This document shows, in pieces, positions 42,491-54,278 of a DNA stretch of 64,000 bases. How positions within the stretch are numbered: position 1 is the first letter of the stretch; each line of letters begins with the position of its first letter. Under the pieces are notes generated by a model. It saw only the letters and a list, made by a program, of their open reading frames with translations, was not told where the DNA came from and ran no database searches. The translations under genes were made by a program, and so were the position numbers. The stretch is from Pseudogymnoascus destructans (taxonomy: Eukaryota; Ascomycota; Leotiomycetes; Thelebolales; Thelebolaceae): the NCBI RefSeq assembly GCF_001641265.1, contig NW_020167524.1:186001-250000 (forward strand), given 5' to 3'.

Positions 42491-44242
42491 ATGGCTCCCT
42501 CAGCCACTGCTCCCGATGCACTGGCTGCACTTGATGAGATTAAAGCGCCGGCAGGAGTTGTGTTACCTCCAAAAGAAATCAAAGGTCAGCGCCCTCCCTC
42601 CTCCGCCCGTACCACACCATTGGAAACAATTTGCTAACCTTCATCCAGCCATCCTAGAGAAGACCGCAGGCTACGTCTCGCGAAACGGCGCAGTCTTTGA
42701 AGGTGTGTATCCCCAGCCCCACTTGCCAGCGCGGCATGTGCTGATGTCAATGTCACAGATCGCATCCGCGAGAAAGAGAAGCACAACCCGAAATTTTCCT
42801 TCCTAAGCGCAAACGACGCATACAACGCCTACTACCTATGGAGATTGAGTGAGATCAGAGAAGGGAGAGGCAATGTTGTAGCAGCGGGTCGCGCTGGAGA
42901 GGTGGCCGCCGAGGCAGAGAAGCCGAAAGGGCCTCCGGAGCCTCCTGAGTTCAACTTTTCCGCAAAGATGCCCAATATCAGCGCGCAGGATCTCGAGGTC
43001 GTGAAGTTGACGGCGCTTTTTGTCTCGAAGAATGGGAGGCAGTTTGTGACCACATTATCGCAGAGGGAGGCGGGAAATTACCAGTTCGACTTCCTTCGCC
43101 CAAATCACAGTTTACACAATTTCTTCCAACGGCTGGTGGACCAATATACGGCGTTATTACGGGCAGGTGGAATGGATGGGGATGGAGGCAAACTCCAACA
43201 GGAGCGGATACAAGAGTTGGAGCGCAACGTAAAGGACAAATTCAACGTCCTTGGACGGGCAAAGCAACGCGCGGAATGGTTTAAGTTCCAGGACGAGCAG
43301 AAGGTGAAGAAGGAGGAGGAGGCCGAGAAGGAGAAGCTCAGCTACGCACAAATTGACTGGCACGATTTCGTTGTCGTCGAGACCGTCGTCTTCACCGAAG
43401 CCGACGACCAAGCCGTCCTCCCACCTCCAACCTCGCTATCAGAGCTCCAATTCGCATCTCTAGACCAGAAGGCACACATGTCCATAAACCACAACCTACG
43501 CATCGAGGAATCCTTCCCATCAGAAGAGGACTCGTACTATAACGCCTACCAAGCCCAACAGTCACCACAGGTCCACCAAATGGCACCACCTCCCGCCCCA
43601 GTACCACAGCAGTATCCTCCACAGGCCCCGGCCTTCCGCACCAAATCAACGGAACAGGAGGATGAAGAAGAGACACGCATCCGCGAGCGCACCGAAGCTC
43701 GCGAGCGTGTACAGGCCGCACAAGCCCAAGCCAAGGGCGGCGCCGCTGCACCGATGAAGATCAAGGAGAACTACATCCCCCGCGCGGCGCAGCGAGCAGC
43801 GAATAAGAACGCACAGATGGCGCTGTGTCCTAACTGCAAGCATCAGATTCCATATAGCGAACTCGATGAGCACATGAGAAGTACGCCCCCACCTTTTCCC
43901 CCAGCCTGAACACATACTAACACCACAACAGTCGAGCTCCTCGACCCCCGCTGGAAAGAGCAGAAGTCGAAATCCGACGCGCGCTACGCGACCACGAACC
44001 TGTGGAACAACGACGCGGCGAACAACCTCAAGCGGCTGGCGTCGCAGCGGCCGGACATGTTTGATAGCGTGACGGGGCAGGCGCTGAGTGAGGAGGAGGA
44101 GGCGAGGAGGAAGAAGGCTGCGATTAGTTATGATGGGAATCCGGAGGGTAAGGATGCTGGGAGGATGGCGGCGGGGATGCAGAATGTCAATGTGGATGAG
44201 CAGATTCGGAATATTCATTTGAAGTTTGCGGAGAGGAAGTAG
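42491..44242 (+). CDS. PRP21: splicing factor 3A subunit 1 (SF3A1/Prp21)
   Basis: Exons 42491-42584, 42649-42702, 42759-43880 and 43932-44242 give 526 residues. Two SURP modules are visible: ILEKTAGYVSRNGAVFEDRI with HNPKFSFLSANDAYNAYYLW, and LTALFVSKNGRQFVTTLSQR with NYQFDFLRPNHSLHNFFQRL. The charged linker, the SF3A1 core (RIEESFPSEEDSYYN) and the C-terminal CPNCKHQIPYSELDEHMR, then IELLDPRWKEQKSKSDARYA, are all in place. It joins the U2 snRNP and helps branch-site recognition. No C-terminal ubiquitin-like domain is present, as in other fungi. Each splice junction is confirmed by phase and motif continuity. Confidence 0.95.
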
Positions 44243-44564
44243 GGGGGGCTAGATATGGGCGGGGGAGGGGTTGGTATCCGAGGCGTGGGCGTTAAAGCAT
44301 AATTTGTAAAACCATGGGAGTATGTTCCACTTCAAGAGGGCTTTGGTTACAGAAGTTAGGGGTCGTTTTTGACTGGGGGAGCGATCAATATCACGTGTAT
44401 AAAAGGCGGGAATAAAGAGATCAAAAAATCAAGAATAAATAGCACAGGAACAGTTGATGCATGTGCAGGTCAGACCATTATTTATTTATGAAATCGCCAG
44501 ACTGCACGACCTTCTATCTACACCTTTATACAATACAGATCTCCAAGAAGTGTAAAAGCGGTCT

Positions 44565-45326
44565 CTAGTAACCGTCCTTGCCCCACTTGTTGTACTTCTC
44601 GTGGAGTTCCTTTGACAATACGTTAGCAAGTCTATCCAATGCAATATCACCCCTCAATCAACCACCCTCCAGCATAGATTCCCTCTCCACGGCAGGCCTT
44701 CACATGCCTCTGCACTGCAACCCCCTCCCTCAGAGCCACCAGAAAATTCATTCACATACCTTTGGCAAGTTGACATTGGGAACAATGACGCTGTGCAGCG
44801 CACTCGGCGCATCCCTCGGCGCATTGGCCGGGTTTCCACCAGGGTGGTATTGGTACTTGAAGTCGCCCTTGGAGTCGGACGGCGCAGGCTGCTCCCACGG
44901 CTTGCTGTTGGGGGAGGTGGAAATCTGGGCCTCAGAGGTTCCAGAGGTTGGGTGGGCGCCTACAACAATCCCACGTTAGCCCTGTTTCTCCTTCCTCTCT
45001 GTCCATTTTCGAGGTTCGATTGAATTCGTTCGCCGGCAGGGGAGCTTACCAAGGTAGTAACCGGCACCGCCAACGGCAGCGCAGGTAGCGGCCATCAGGA
45101 TCTAAACAAACACGCGCATCAGCTTCTTTTCTATCCAATTGACACTCCCCAGCGCGTCGACGGCCAACATCCCCCGTGTCCGGCCTCCAACAAGCTGCGA
45201 ACGGGAAAGGGAAGCACCAACATAAAGCTCGGGGTCCTTCTTCGCGCCCTTGCTAAGAAGGGCGCCCTCCGACTTCGACGCCATGCGGGCGGCGGTCGCG
45301 AATCCGCGGGCGAATGGGGCAGACAT
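44565..45326 (-). CDS. small conserved mitochondrial membrane protein
   Basis: Exons 45326-45222, 45101-45050, 44959-44760 and 44609-44565 give 133 residues. The N-terminus MSAPFARGFATAARMASKSE is basic and Ser/Ala-rich, like a mitochondrial presequence. It is followed by one membrane span (ILMAATCAAVGGAGYYLG), a hydrophilic domain with DFKYQYHPGGNPANAPRDAP and IVPNVNLPK, and the end ELHEKYNKWGKDGY. This pattern is familiar from conserved small fungal inner-membrane proteins, but I cannot name a function. The first intron uses GTTGGT as donor; using it gives DPELYILMAAT, whereas reading through gives a random tail. Confidence 0.82.
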
Positions 45327-46873
45327 GTTTGCTATCGTTGGAAAGAGAGGCGGGGTGGTATGGGGCGGGCAATTGGTTGCGGTGGGTGGTGGTAGGTCGA
45401 GTTGAAGTATTCCGTTATTTCCTGGCCCGCTTCGGCAAAAGTTGGGTTGCGGTCATGGGTCACGTGGGAATGGGTGGTTGGGGGGCGGTGATTGGTTCGG
45501 GAGGATGGCACGTCATGTCCGTCGTGCTGGATGGGGACGTATCTCCTCAGGAGGATGAGTAAGAGGGTGGTTTACGCTGCGATGGGGTTTGGGAGTTTAG
45601 GGATATTTTATAATTAAAATATATGTGTGGTTCACGTTAAGTAGGTTAATTTTTGCTTAGTCGTTCTAGTTTTGTGTCACGGGGGGTGGGTGTTGTTGGA
45701 ATTAAATTCGGTGCAAATGTGAGAAATATAAACGCTTCTTAAATATTCAACACAACTCCACGATCAGAAAACGAACTACATGCTTTATTATTATGTGTTA
45801 TTTATCACTTATGGATCCCAATATATAATCAGAGGAATCAAAGGCTTATCAATGGTCTATTATACAGATTTGACCTTTAGGTTTTGTCTTGATCTAGGAC
45901 GACAACAATGTGCTGGCACTGTGAAAATCACACGTCGCAAGGCTAGGTTTGAAGTTGAGATACCCTCCAATATCAAGCAAGTATCTAATTATTATTTAGG
46001 AGACCAAAGCTATAGAAGCTGGATTTGGAGAGTTTAGAAATACAAGTTTTAGAAATACAAGTTTTAGAAATACAAGTTGTGCCGTTGTTCGGACGTCCTT
46101 TGAAAGCAGCTTGGCCAAAGTGAGCATTGGCAAAACCGAATTCATTGTCTCAAAGTGAGCATTTACAAAACCGAATTCATTGTCTCATCTGACAATATAC
46201 AAGGGAGCAATTAAGGGTATACCAAGGGGAAATTCTCTGTTCAACAGCGGTACCATCTGTGCCATTACCTAGGGAATAAGTCAGGTACCGTGAAAGAACA
46301 ATGTCGCCAGCACTGACGCGATCCTGACGAGGAGAATACTCTGGCCAGGGAGATAAATTAGGAAGGAGAATGCGTACAGCTCGTACTTGCTTATATCATG
46401 CATGTTCCTATTCGCTAGAGACGCCATGTTGTTTACCACAGGGGTGAACCACTTCCCAAGAGACGAGATGAGCCGTCCCGGCCTTTCTCTCCTGACAAGC
46501 AACACATCACACTTAGCTTTCTCTCAACCTTCACTTCACTTCATACACACATCCTGCAAACCATCAACTCATCAACTACTCATTGTCTACCATCCGGCTT
46601 TGCAAACGGAGTGTTTTCCATTACAGGGGGTCGCGCTCACTAGGACGAGGCTGATATAATACGGCCCATCTTATCGGGGATAACCAAACAAAACCCCCAA
46701 CACCTCCCCATCCACACGACCCGCGCACCTCCCACCTCCAGACGAAATTCCCTCGTCTGAGCTCGAGGTAACCGCGTCCACATCCACGAACAATTACGCG
46801 TCTTGCTCTCCATCTCTCGCCATTGCAACATTGCATGATAGCCCTTACATAGATAGCCTCGCCTCTACCCAGC
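45327..46873. other. 1.5-kb divergent intergenic region with short tandem repeats
   Basis: AT-rich. It contains a 15-bp unit TTTTAGAAATACAAG in about three copies (46032-46078) and a 35-bp unit repeated twice (46116-46150 and 46151-46185, starting CAAAGTGAGCATT). The 3' part must hold the ASH1 promoter. Small frames are not gene-like. Confidence 0.6.
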
Positions 46874-49598
46874 ATGGCCGCAACTCTGCTCTGCATGGTC
46901 CCAACCGCGACGCGTTGCGACACCCCCGAGTCAACCCTGGGCCACACCATCGCCTCATCCAACGCGCAATCCTCGTCCTCGACGCCGCCAACCAGCGTCG
47001 CTGACTCGACGAGCGTGGCGTCCCCGAGATCGAAGCGCGATGGGCCGTTGTTGTCGATCTTCGATGCCCACATTGACAATGAGTACCCCATTGACGATGA
47101 GTACCCCATTGACGATGAGTACCCCATTGACGAAGAGCAGGATGAGGACGATGAACAGGAGGGTGGCAGTGGCCGACCGAGACGTGCTAGGAAGATCACG
47201 GTGAAGGCGGTGGATTGGGTGGAGAGCATCACGTCGTCGGCGAAGAAGGCGCGTAGTGAGAGGGGAGGATCTGGGACGCGACGCCGCACGGTTTCGGGCA
47301 AGACGTTGGTTAGTCCGCATGAAGATGGTGTTGATTTCTCTATGGAGACGAATGGGGAAGAGACACGCCAAGTTGTGGAGGATGGCATTGAATTGCAATT
47401 GCCAGCCAGAAAGTTACAAAAGTCCCGGAGCACAATGAGCCTTGGAGGAGAGAGCATCCTGGGCAAGAAGAGTCGCTTTATGAAAGAGGAGGCGGGGAGA
47501 CGCAAGTCTGCGCGCTTCACGAACGAACCGACTGAGAGTCTTACCAAAAAACTGAGCGTGCTCGGGAAGAGAGGCCGCGACGCAATTGACGAGGCCTCGT
47601 TCAAGATTAAGCGCGAGCTGAGGAGGTTGGCCGATACCAATGAGTTTGCGAAGATCGAGACAAAGCCTGTTGTACACGAGGTGTGGAGCTGCGGGAAGCT
47701 CGTTCCTGGCAATGAGCCGCCCAAGAAGAAGAAGGAGAAGAAGGCCGAGGAAGCTGTCGTCGTGAACCAGGTATGGAGCCGCGGCAAGCTTCTCACTGAG
47801 GTACAGCCAAAGAAGAAAGCCGAGGAGCCAATTATCATCCACGAAGTCTGGAGCTGCGGCAAACTCGTCACCGGCAATGAACCACCAACGAAGATGGCCA
47901 AGATCGAGAAGGTTAAGGAACCCGAACCCGAGCCCGTCGAGGAGGCACCCAAAGTCAAGAAAGTCAAGAAATGGCTTAACAGAGGTCTCTACGCCGGACA
48001 AGAAGCCATCGTAGACCTTTCACACTCCTACACGGCCAAGGAGAGAAAGGCAATGGCAAAAGCCAACGCCGAAGTCAAGAGACGCAGCATCCTCCCCCTC
48101 CCCCTCTGGGCAGGCCAGCGCCTCCTCCTCAACGGCCGCGATTTCAAGCTCCCATTTGACGTGTGCTCGCCCCTCCCGCCCGGACAGCCAAAGCCAGATG
48201 AGTGGAGAAAGACAACAAAGAGTAAGCAAACAATCCACTACGTATACGGACTTAAAGCTAACAATCCCGTTTTAGACCGCTTCATTGGCGACGCCGCCGC
48301 TCTCTGGAAGAAAACTAAACACTTCAGCGATTCGGACTCGCGCTGTATCTGCTCCCCCTCCACCGGCTGCGGGGAGGACTGCTACAACCGCATGATGCTG
48401 TATGAGTGCGACGACGGCAACTGTCCCCTCGGCGCTGAACTCTGCGGGAATCGCGCATTTGCGGACTTGCATGAGCGTCGCGCGAAGGGGGGGAAGTACC
48501 GCGTTGGTGTGGAGGTGATCAAGACAGAGGATTGTGGGTATGGAGTTAGGGCGAATAGGTGTTTTCAGGAGGGCCAGATTATTGTGGAGTATACGGGGGA
48601 GATTATTACGGAGCCGGAGTGTCAGAGGAGGATGAGGGAGGATTATAAGAATAACGAGGTAAGCTCAGCAACTTTCTCACCCCCCCTTGAGCTCAAACTC
48701 CCCGCTGCCATACTGGCCCCTGCGGATCCCCAAGCTAATACTACACCAGTGCTACTACCTCATGCTCTTCGACCAAAACATGATCATCGACGCCACCCGC
48801 GGCTCAATCGCCCGCTTCGTCAACCACTCCTGTGAACCAAACTGCGAGATGGTAAAATGGATCGTAGGGGGTAAACCGCACATGGCCCTCTTCGCTGGGA
48901 AGAACCCGATCATGACTGGGGAGGAACTCACGTATGATTATAAATTCGACCCGATCTCTACGCGAAACGTGCAGGAATGCCGATGTGGAGCGGAGAGCTG
49001 CAGGGGCGTGCTGGGGCCGAGACCGAAGGAGGTAAAGAAGGCCGAGGGGGTGGTGAAGAAGGTGAAGGGGGTGGTGAAGAGGGGGAAGAGGAAGTTGAAG
49101 GAGTTGATGGGTGGGGATGCTGAGGTGGAGGAGAAGGTGATTAAGAAGAGGAAGATCCTCGTCCCCGTCGGAAAGTGGAAGGTGAAGCCCGCCAAGTCTG
49201 CGAAATCGAAACCAGCAAAGGCAATGGCCAAGGCTAAGAAAGCCGCCAAGAAGCTGGGAGCCCGCCGTGACGCTGCAACCACTACGTCTAAGAAATCACC
49301 AAAGACGGCTAAATCTCCCAAACCTGCCAAACCCATCAAGGGCCTGAAGCAAGCGAAACTATCGTTTGGGAACCAGCAATTGACTGTCGTGGCTGATGCG
49401 AGCGCGAGTTCCCCTAAGAAGGCGAAGAAAGAGACGCCGGTGAAGGCAGTGAAGGCTAAGAAGAGTGGGGTGGTGGTGGTTAAGAGACGCGGGACGAAGG
49501 TTGTGATGAAGAAGGGGGTTAGGGGGGAGGGGAAGAAGACTATTGCGGCGAAGAAAGCGGCTGCTGCTGCGGTTATGGATACAGAGGCGGCGCAGTGA
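46874..49598 (+). CDS. ASH1: ASH1-type histone H3K36 methyltransferase
   Basis: Exons 46874-48221, 48276-48658 and 48750-49598 give 859 residues. An AWS domain (CICSPSTGCGEDCYNRMMLY, CPLGAELCGNRAF) precedes a SET domain (GYGVRANRCFQEGQIIVEYT, CYYLMLFDQNMIIDATRGSI, ARFVNHSCEPNCEM, GEELTYDYKFD) and a post-SET CRCGAESCRGVLG. The catalytic NHSCEPN and the closing YDY are intact. This order is that of Ash1/NSD-type H3K36 methyltransferases, which mark non-Set2 chromatin in fungi. The N-terminal half has an EYPIDD triple repeat (18-bp units at 47082-47135) and three copies of a V-x-x-VWS-x-GKL motif. The Lys/Ala-rich tail (residues 670-859) resembles linker histone. Both introns (GTAAGC donors) restore SET motifs. 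Confidence 0.93.
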
Positions 49599-49788
49599 AG
49601 CATGCCGTCAAGTCAGAGGCATTTTATTCATTGGAATTGTTTAAGACGCACACATTATCAGGTTCAACAACATTAGCCCTGGAGTTTTCGGAGTCTCGCC
49701 ATTTTTTCGCCAATTTTTTTTTTGCTTTACATGGTCGATCGTCTCCATACGCGCGAGGTCTTTTTTGTTTTGTCGGTGGTGGATGGTT

Positions 49789-49944
49789 CTCATCACCTTC
49801 CTCACCATCTTCCCCGGCTCCTATCCACACCACACCACCACCTGGGTGAGGAAGGGGGGGTACGCATGAATCCGAAAGCCATGGTGGGAAGGTGGTGGTG
49901 TGGTGTGGATAGGAGCCGGGGAAGATGGTGAGGAAGGTGATGAG
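49789..49944. repeat. long inverted repeat, 55-bp arms, 46-bp loop
   Basis: Bases 49789-49843 are the exact reverse complement of 49890-49944. The arms contain CCACACCACACCACCACCT and CTTCCCCGGCTCC. It lies 190 bp after the ASH1 stop and could form a strong hairpin in DNA or in the ASH1 transcript. Confidence 0.93.
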
Positions 49945-50561
49945 GCAGAGGAAGGGATGTGATGCATAGATACGGATGAGCAAGCTTGTAAGAATTAGAA
50001 TTAGGCAACTGAACCGGGATAGTTGGGAAGTACTGAGACTGGAGCTGGAGTGGGAATTTGAGATATGTGTGTTTTTTCTGCTGGTGGTGCTGATGGGGTT
50101 GTGAATGCAGCGATTTTGTAAATGGTGATTGGGGTGTGGTTGTGAGGGATGTCTGTGATGTTTTGATGTTTTACTGGCTACAGTATCCCTGATATCATAC
50201 CCCTGATGACATCATCCCCCCTGACATCATATCCCTGACATCATATGCACGAGGATACACGTGAGGCAGGGCTGGGGTTAGCTCAGAGTTGCCAATATTC
50301 CCCATTTTTAATTTTCCGAGCTTAGAAGCCCCCCTCATCAATTCCACCACGATGTGAGCACCTTGCTACATATAACTTACCCTTTTAACTTGTTGTCTAT
50401 ATGACTGCTTTAAAGGTGCAAAACAGCTAACATCTAATGGTTGTAATAAGTGCGATGAGTGTAGAGGCATGCAAAGTGTTATAATAGAATGATCTTTGCA
50501 AAATAATTAGATCACTGTTATAGACAGGGTTAGCACAAATACTCATGCGCCTAGTCACCAG
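49945..50561. other. intergenic DNA with short CTGACATCAT repeats
   Basis: Around 50180-50250 the phrase CCCCTGACATCATATCCCTGA is loosely repeated four times. No gene is seen. Confidence 0.5.
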
Positions 50562-51542
50562 TGTCATACTGACATTCGTTGCACTCAGTTTGCTATCAAA
50601 CTCAAGAGCAAACTTAGAAATCCCCTCCTCAAACCTACAAGTCACTATACATATTTTGGCTTGTCACACCAACAACAAGGCAAACTTGGAAATCTCCTCC
50701 TCAAACCTACAAGTCACTATACATATTTTGGCTTATCACACCAACAACAAGAGCAATACTACTCAACGATTGCTACAACCCTCTATGATTCATTACACGT
50801 CATTGCTCCTTAGTTACTGGGCTGATATGACCACATAGCATATCTCTACAACCCTCTATGATTCATTACATGACATCACTCCTTAGTTACTGGGCTAATA
50901 CTACACATGACATATCTCTATCAACTAGAGGCCTAGGAACATGAACGATAGCTCCAAAAGCTTCTACAACCCTCTATGATTCATTACACGTCATCGCTCC
51001 TTAGTTACCCACAAGATTGGTTAAGTTATGACATAATTTGTCTATAGGGGTACTCTGACCTTGGACCTCCTTTCACTTCCTATAGGCTAGGAACCTAGGA
51101 GATGGTTCTATGGGATTCTCTTACGTCGACTACAGTTACCAAGCCTGGTTAGTCATGGAAAGTCTTGGAAAATGAGAGAACTACACTCCTTTAGCATAAA
51201 TAGGATTGCCCTTTCCTTAAGAAAGGGCAAGCAGACAATACAGTAAATCGACTATCACATATTTCCATGTCTTTTCCAAGCTTCCAAGCATTCATCTTGT
51301 TACTCCTTGTTTCTGAAAAGTCAGTGAGGTGTTAACCTCTGACTTACCCCTGAGTTCCCAGACTCAACATTTGTTGCAACTTGTCTGAACCACTTCACTA
51401 CATCACACACCTGATTGCTGCGTTGTGGAATAGTCTAAGCTACAACCCTTTGGCTCTGTTTCCTAAGACAGTGTGTTGTCTTAGTAAATTCATCCCTTCC
51501 TTGGGTGGCTAGATTCTCACATCTGGTGCACCCACCATTACA
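50562..51542 (+). repeat. dispersed LTR-like repeat R1, copy C
   Basis: 981 bp, nearly identical to copy A at 28205 but carrying a 72-bp tandem duplication (GCAAACTTAGAAATC... to ...CAACAACAAG, ending about 50748), which accounts exactly for the length difference. Ends are TGTCATACTG and CCACCATTACA. No flanking target duplication is seen. Confidence 0.88.
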
Positions 51543-52334
51543 CTAGCCCTACTAGCCCTATAACTAACGTCACGTTACCATAGCTATAGGCTACATCTAA
51601 TCCTGTAATTAAGAAGGCTATAGCAGCTACTTAATGATCATGACTGTGGCTACTTATCAGGTCTCGCTATACGTACAGAAATAGCTTTAGTTGAGCAGTA
51701 GACACAGTAGGAAACATAGCTATATAGATCATCAAATTGCCGTAAACGAGGGTTTTTAGTATGAGAAAAGCACAGACCCTGTACAGCCTTTTGGGCCGCC
51801 GCACGAGTAGCTTAGCACTACACCCTTTTTGTGGTTGTACCCTTGTACTGCCTGCCCCCTGTGCCTTCACTCTTCATCTGTTTCTCCCTTGACTGACTGA
51901 CGAGAGTCAGCGACGGAGAGACACGCATCATTTCTTCGGAGACACTATCCTCATACAACGCATCATACATATCTTCGACTACCAAGGAGGACGGACTCGT
52001 TTTCTTTTTAAAAAAACAGCAACTCTTATCGCAGGCAGGAGTATTGAGATACTCCTGCGACTCGGCGACTCGGCGACTCGGCGACTCAGCTACATCAAAA
52101 GCTATCGCCATACTTAATACCCAACCCAGCGAAAGACAGAAAGACAGACAGACAGAGCGACGTCTCACGCTTCCCTTATACCCATCCATAATCACCACCA
52201 GCGCGAACCCACCGCGAACCTCAACCATCCACGCGCCAGCAAACAATGAGATAAAACAACCGCCCTCACCACCAGCTGGGCGCATCCCACGAACCCGCCA
52301 AACCACAATCACACACACACACAAACCACCCGCC
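51543..52334. other. upstream region of the DHHC gene
   Basis: No gene seen on either strand. A 9-bp unit GCGACTCGG repeats at 52056-52086 in the probable ERF2 leader. CTAGCCCTA is repeated just after repeat R1. Confidence 0.45.
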
Positions 52335-54278
52335 ATGTCCTCACTACCCCACGACCCCACGACCCCCTCCCAAGGCGGACCACCCAGCATAATCTCCTCC
52401 CGCATGACCGACATCGCCTCCGACGACGGCCACGACGGCACCTCCTATGCCACCCCCGCTCACCACACATCCACAAACAGGCAGAGCATCCAGTCCTCGC
52501 GCCCCGGCACGGGGAGCGCTGCCATGTCCACACGAAGCCCCTGGTCCGCACCCCCCTCCTCGCGACGGGGTCCCAAGTCATCCGGGACGCCGTCGAGCCT
52601 AGCAGGAGGGGGAGGGGCGAGGCCGCCCAGTTCAACGAGCCGGACGCATGTTCCTAGCCTCACTTCGCATGCATTTTTTAGACCGATGAGTTCACAAAGG
52701 TTGCAGGCGCAGAGGGGGGGGCCGAGGGTGCCGGTTGCGGGTCAGAATCAGAGGGGGAGTGGAGACTTTGGGGGGGACGCGCCGGCGGCGCCGACTATTG
52801 CATCGGGGTATACGGGGAATCCGATCCAGAGTAGGGATGAGAGTGGACCGCCGCCGCCGTCGAGGGGGACGGAGATGAGTTTGCAGGAGAATGTGCAGAC
52901 TACGACGGCGAATACGAGCCCGACGCATGGGCATTATCAGACGACCAGCCTTAGTTCCTCTGTTCAACCTCTCCAAGTCAACAACTACAACTCATCCAAC
53001 CCCAATGGACCTACAGTCAACACCGGCCTCACAACCTTCCGCAACGCAGGCCTCCCCACGCCCTCGAAATCCCCCCACTCCTTTCGCTCCTCCTTCCTCC
53101 TCCCCTCGAGGGGAGGGGATATGGTCCCACACAGCCCGAACAGGAGTAACCACGGCCACTCCAAGCTCTCCTCCGGCGCAACATCACCCGCTCCGCGCCC
53201 TTCAGACGCTACGCCCCTCCCCTCCTCCAGCATCGCTCCCGGCGCTGCCTCGGGCGAGAAAGGGGCCGGCGGGGAAGCGAGAGGGGGAGTCAAGAATTAC
53301 GTGCACTTCCCCGGAAACACGCGATTCTTCCTCGGCGGGCGCTTCCAGAACGCGAGGGATAGACCGGTTAATATCGCCACGGGGATCCTGGTAATCGTAC
53401 CAGCGGTACTGTTTTTCGTCTTCCAAGCGAGTTGGCTCTGGCATCGCGTTTCCCCCGCTGTGCCGGTGGTGTTTGCATACCTATCATTCATATGCTTCTC
53501 CTCCTTCATCCACGCCTCCGTCTCCGACCCCGGCATCCTCCCCCGCGACCTGCACAAATTCCCACCTCCCCCCGCGATGGAGGATCCGTTGACGCTGGCG
53601 CCGCCGACGACGGCGTGGTTGATCGTCAAATCGCATCTCCCAGCCAGCACGGCAATGGAGGTACCGGTGAAATACTGCAAGACTTGCCATATTTGGAGGC
53701 CGCCGCGCGGGCATCATTGCAGGATCTGCAATAATTGCATCGAGACGCACGATCATCATTGTGTGTGGTTGAATAATTGTGTGGGGAGGAGGAATTATAG
53801 GTATTTCTTCACCTTCGTTGCTGCCGGGACGGGGATGGCGGTGTTTTGTACCGTCACTGCTGTTGTGCAGTTGAATACTGTGGGGCGCGACATTGGTTCC
53901 GGCTTCTCCTCCGCCATCACCAGAGAACGGGGGGTGTTCGCGCTGTTGATCTACGCAGCTCTTGCCCTCCCTTACCCGGCGGCGTTGTTGATGTACCACA
54001 TCTTCCTCTCCGGCCGCGGCGAAACGACACGCGAACTCCTCAATGGACGTAAATTCAGGAGAGGAGAACGCCATCGACCTTTCACCCTCGGCTCAGTGGT
54101 GAAAAACTGGATCGCGGTGTTGGGGAGGCCTAGGGGAGGTGGGTATTTGGGGTTTAAACGCGTGGGAGGGGTGTGGTTGGGTGAGAAGGGGTTTGTTGAG
54201 GGGAGGGTTGGGGGAGGGAAAGGGGAGATGATGGAGATGAGGGGGATGGGTGCTGGGGGGGGTTTAAATTTTTCTTGA
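52335..54278 (+). CDS. ERF2: DHHC palmitoyltransferase, Erf2 type
   Basis: A single exon of 647 residues from ATG 52335 (CGCCATGTCC context). The upstream frame is open to 52044, so a longer start cannot be excluded. The first 330 residues are Ser/Pro/Gly-rich and disordered. The conserved part begins NYVHFPGNTRFFLGGRFQNA, then two membrane spans, KYCKTCHIWRPPRGHHCRIC and the DHHC motif at residues 473-476 (THDHHCVWLNNCVGRRNYRY), then two more spans and PFTLGSVVKNW. All zinc and catalytic Cys/His are present. Erf2 with Erf4 palmitoylates Ras at the ER. The tail is Gly/Met-rich. Confidence 0.93.
   Translation: MSSLPHDPTTPSQGGPPSIISSRMTDIASDDGHDGTSYATPAHHTSTNRQSIQSSRPGTGSAAMSTRSPWSAPPSSRRGPKSSGTPSSLAGGGGARPPSSTSRTHVPSLTSHAFFRPMSSQRLQAQRGGPRVPVAGQNQRGSGDFGGDAPAAPTIASGYTGNPIQSRDESGPPPPSRGTEMSLQENVQTTTANTSPTHGHYQTTSLSSSVQPLQVNNYNSSNPNGPTVNTGLTTFRNAGLPTPSKSPHSFRSSFLLPSRGGDMVPHSPNRSNHGHSKLSSGATSPAPRPSDATPLPSSSIAPGAASGEKGAGGEARGGVKNYVHFPGNTRFFLGGRFQNARDRPVNIATGILVIVPAVLFFVFQASWLWHRVSPAVPVVFAYLSFICFSSFIHASVSDPGILPRDLHKFPPPPAMEDPLTLAPPTTAWLIVKSHLPASTAMEVPVKYCKTCHIWRPPRGHHCRICNNCIETHDHHCVWLNNCVGRRNYRYFFTFVAAGTGMAVFCTVTAVVQLNTVGRDIGSGFSSAITRERGVFALLIYAALALPYPAALLMYHIFLSGRGETTRELLNGRKFRRGERHRPFTLGSVVKNWIAVLGRPRGGGYLGFKRVGGVWLGEKGFVEGRVGGGKGEMMEMRGMGAGGGLNFS

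Noticed and set aside
45780..46037. An 85-residue plus-strand frame (YTDLTFRFCLDLG...)
   Set aside because: Looks faintly protein-like and might be an old gene or element fragment, but there is no start context, intron or recognised motif.
46621..47967. A 448-residue minus-strand frame opposite ASH1
   Set aside because: Antisense of the Lys/Glu-rich ASH1 N-terminal half; its Ser/Leu/Phe bias is the expected complement.
49595..50008. Small frames on both strands across the ASH1 3' flank
   Set aside because: They are produced by the inverted repeat itself, which makes both strands read alike.
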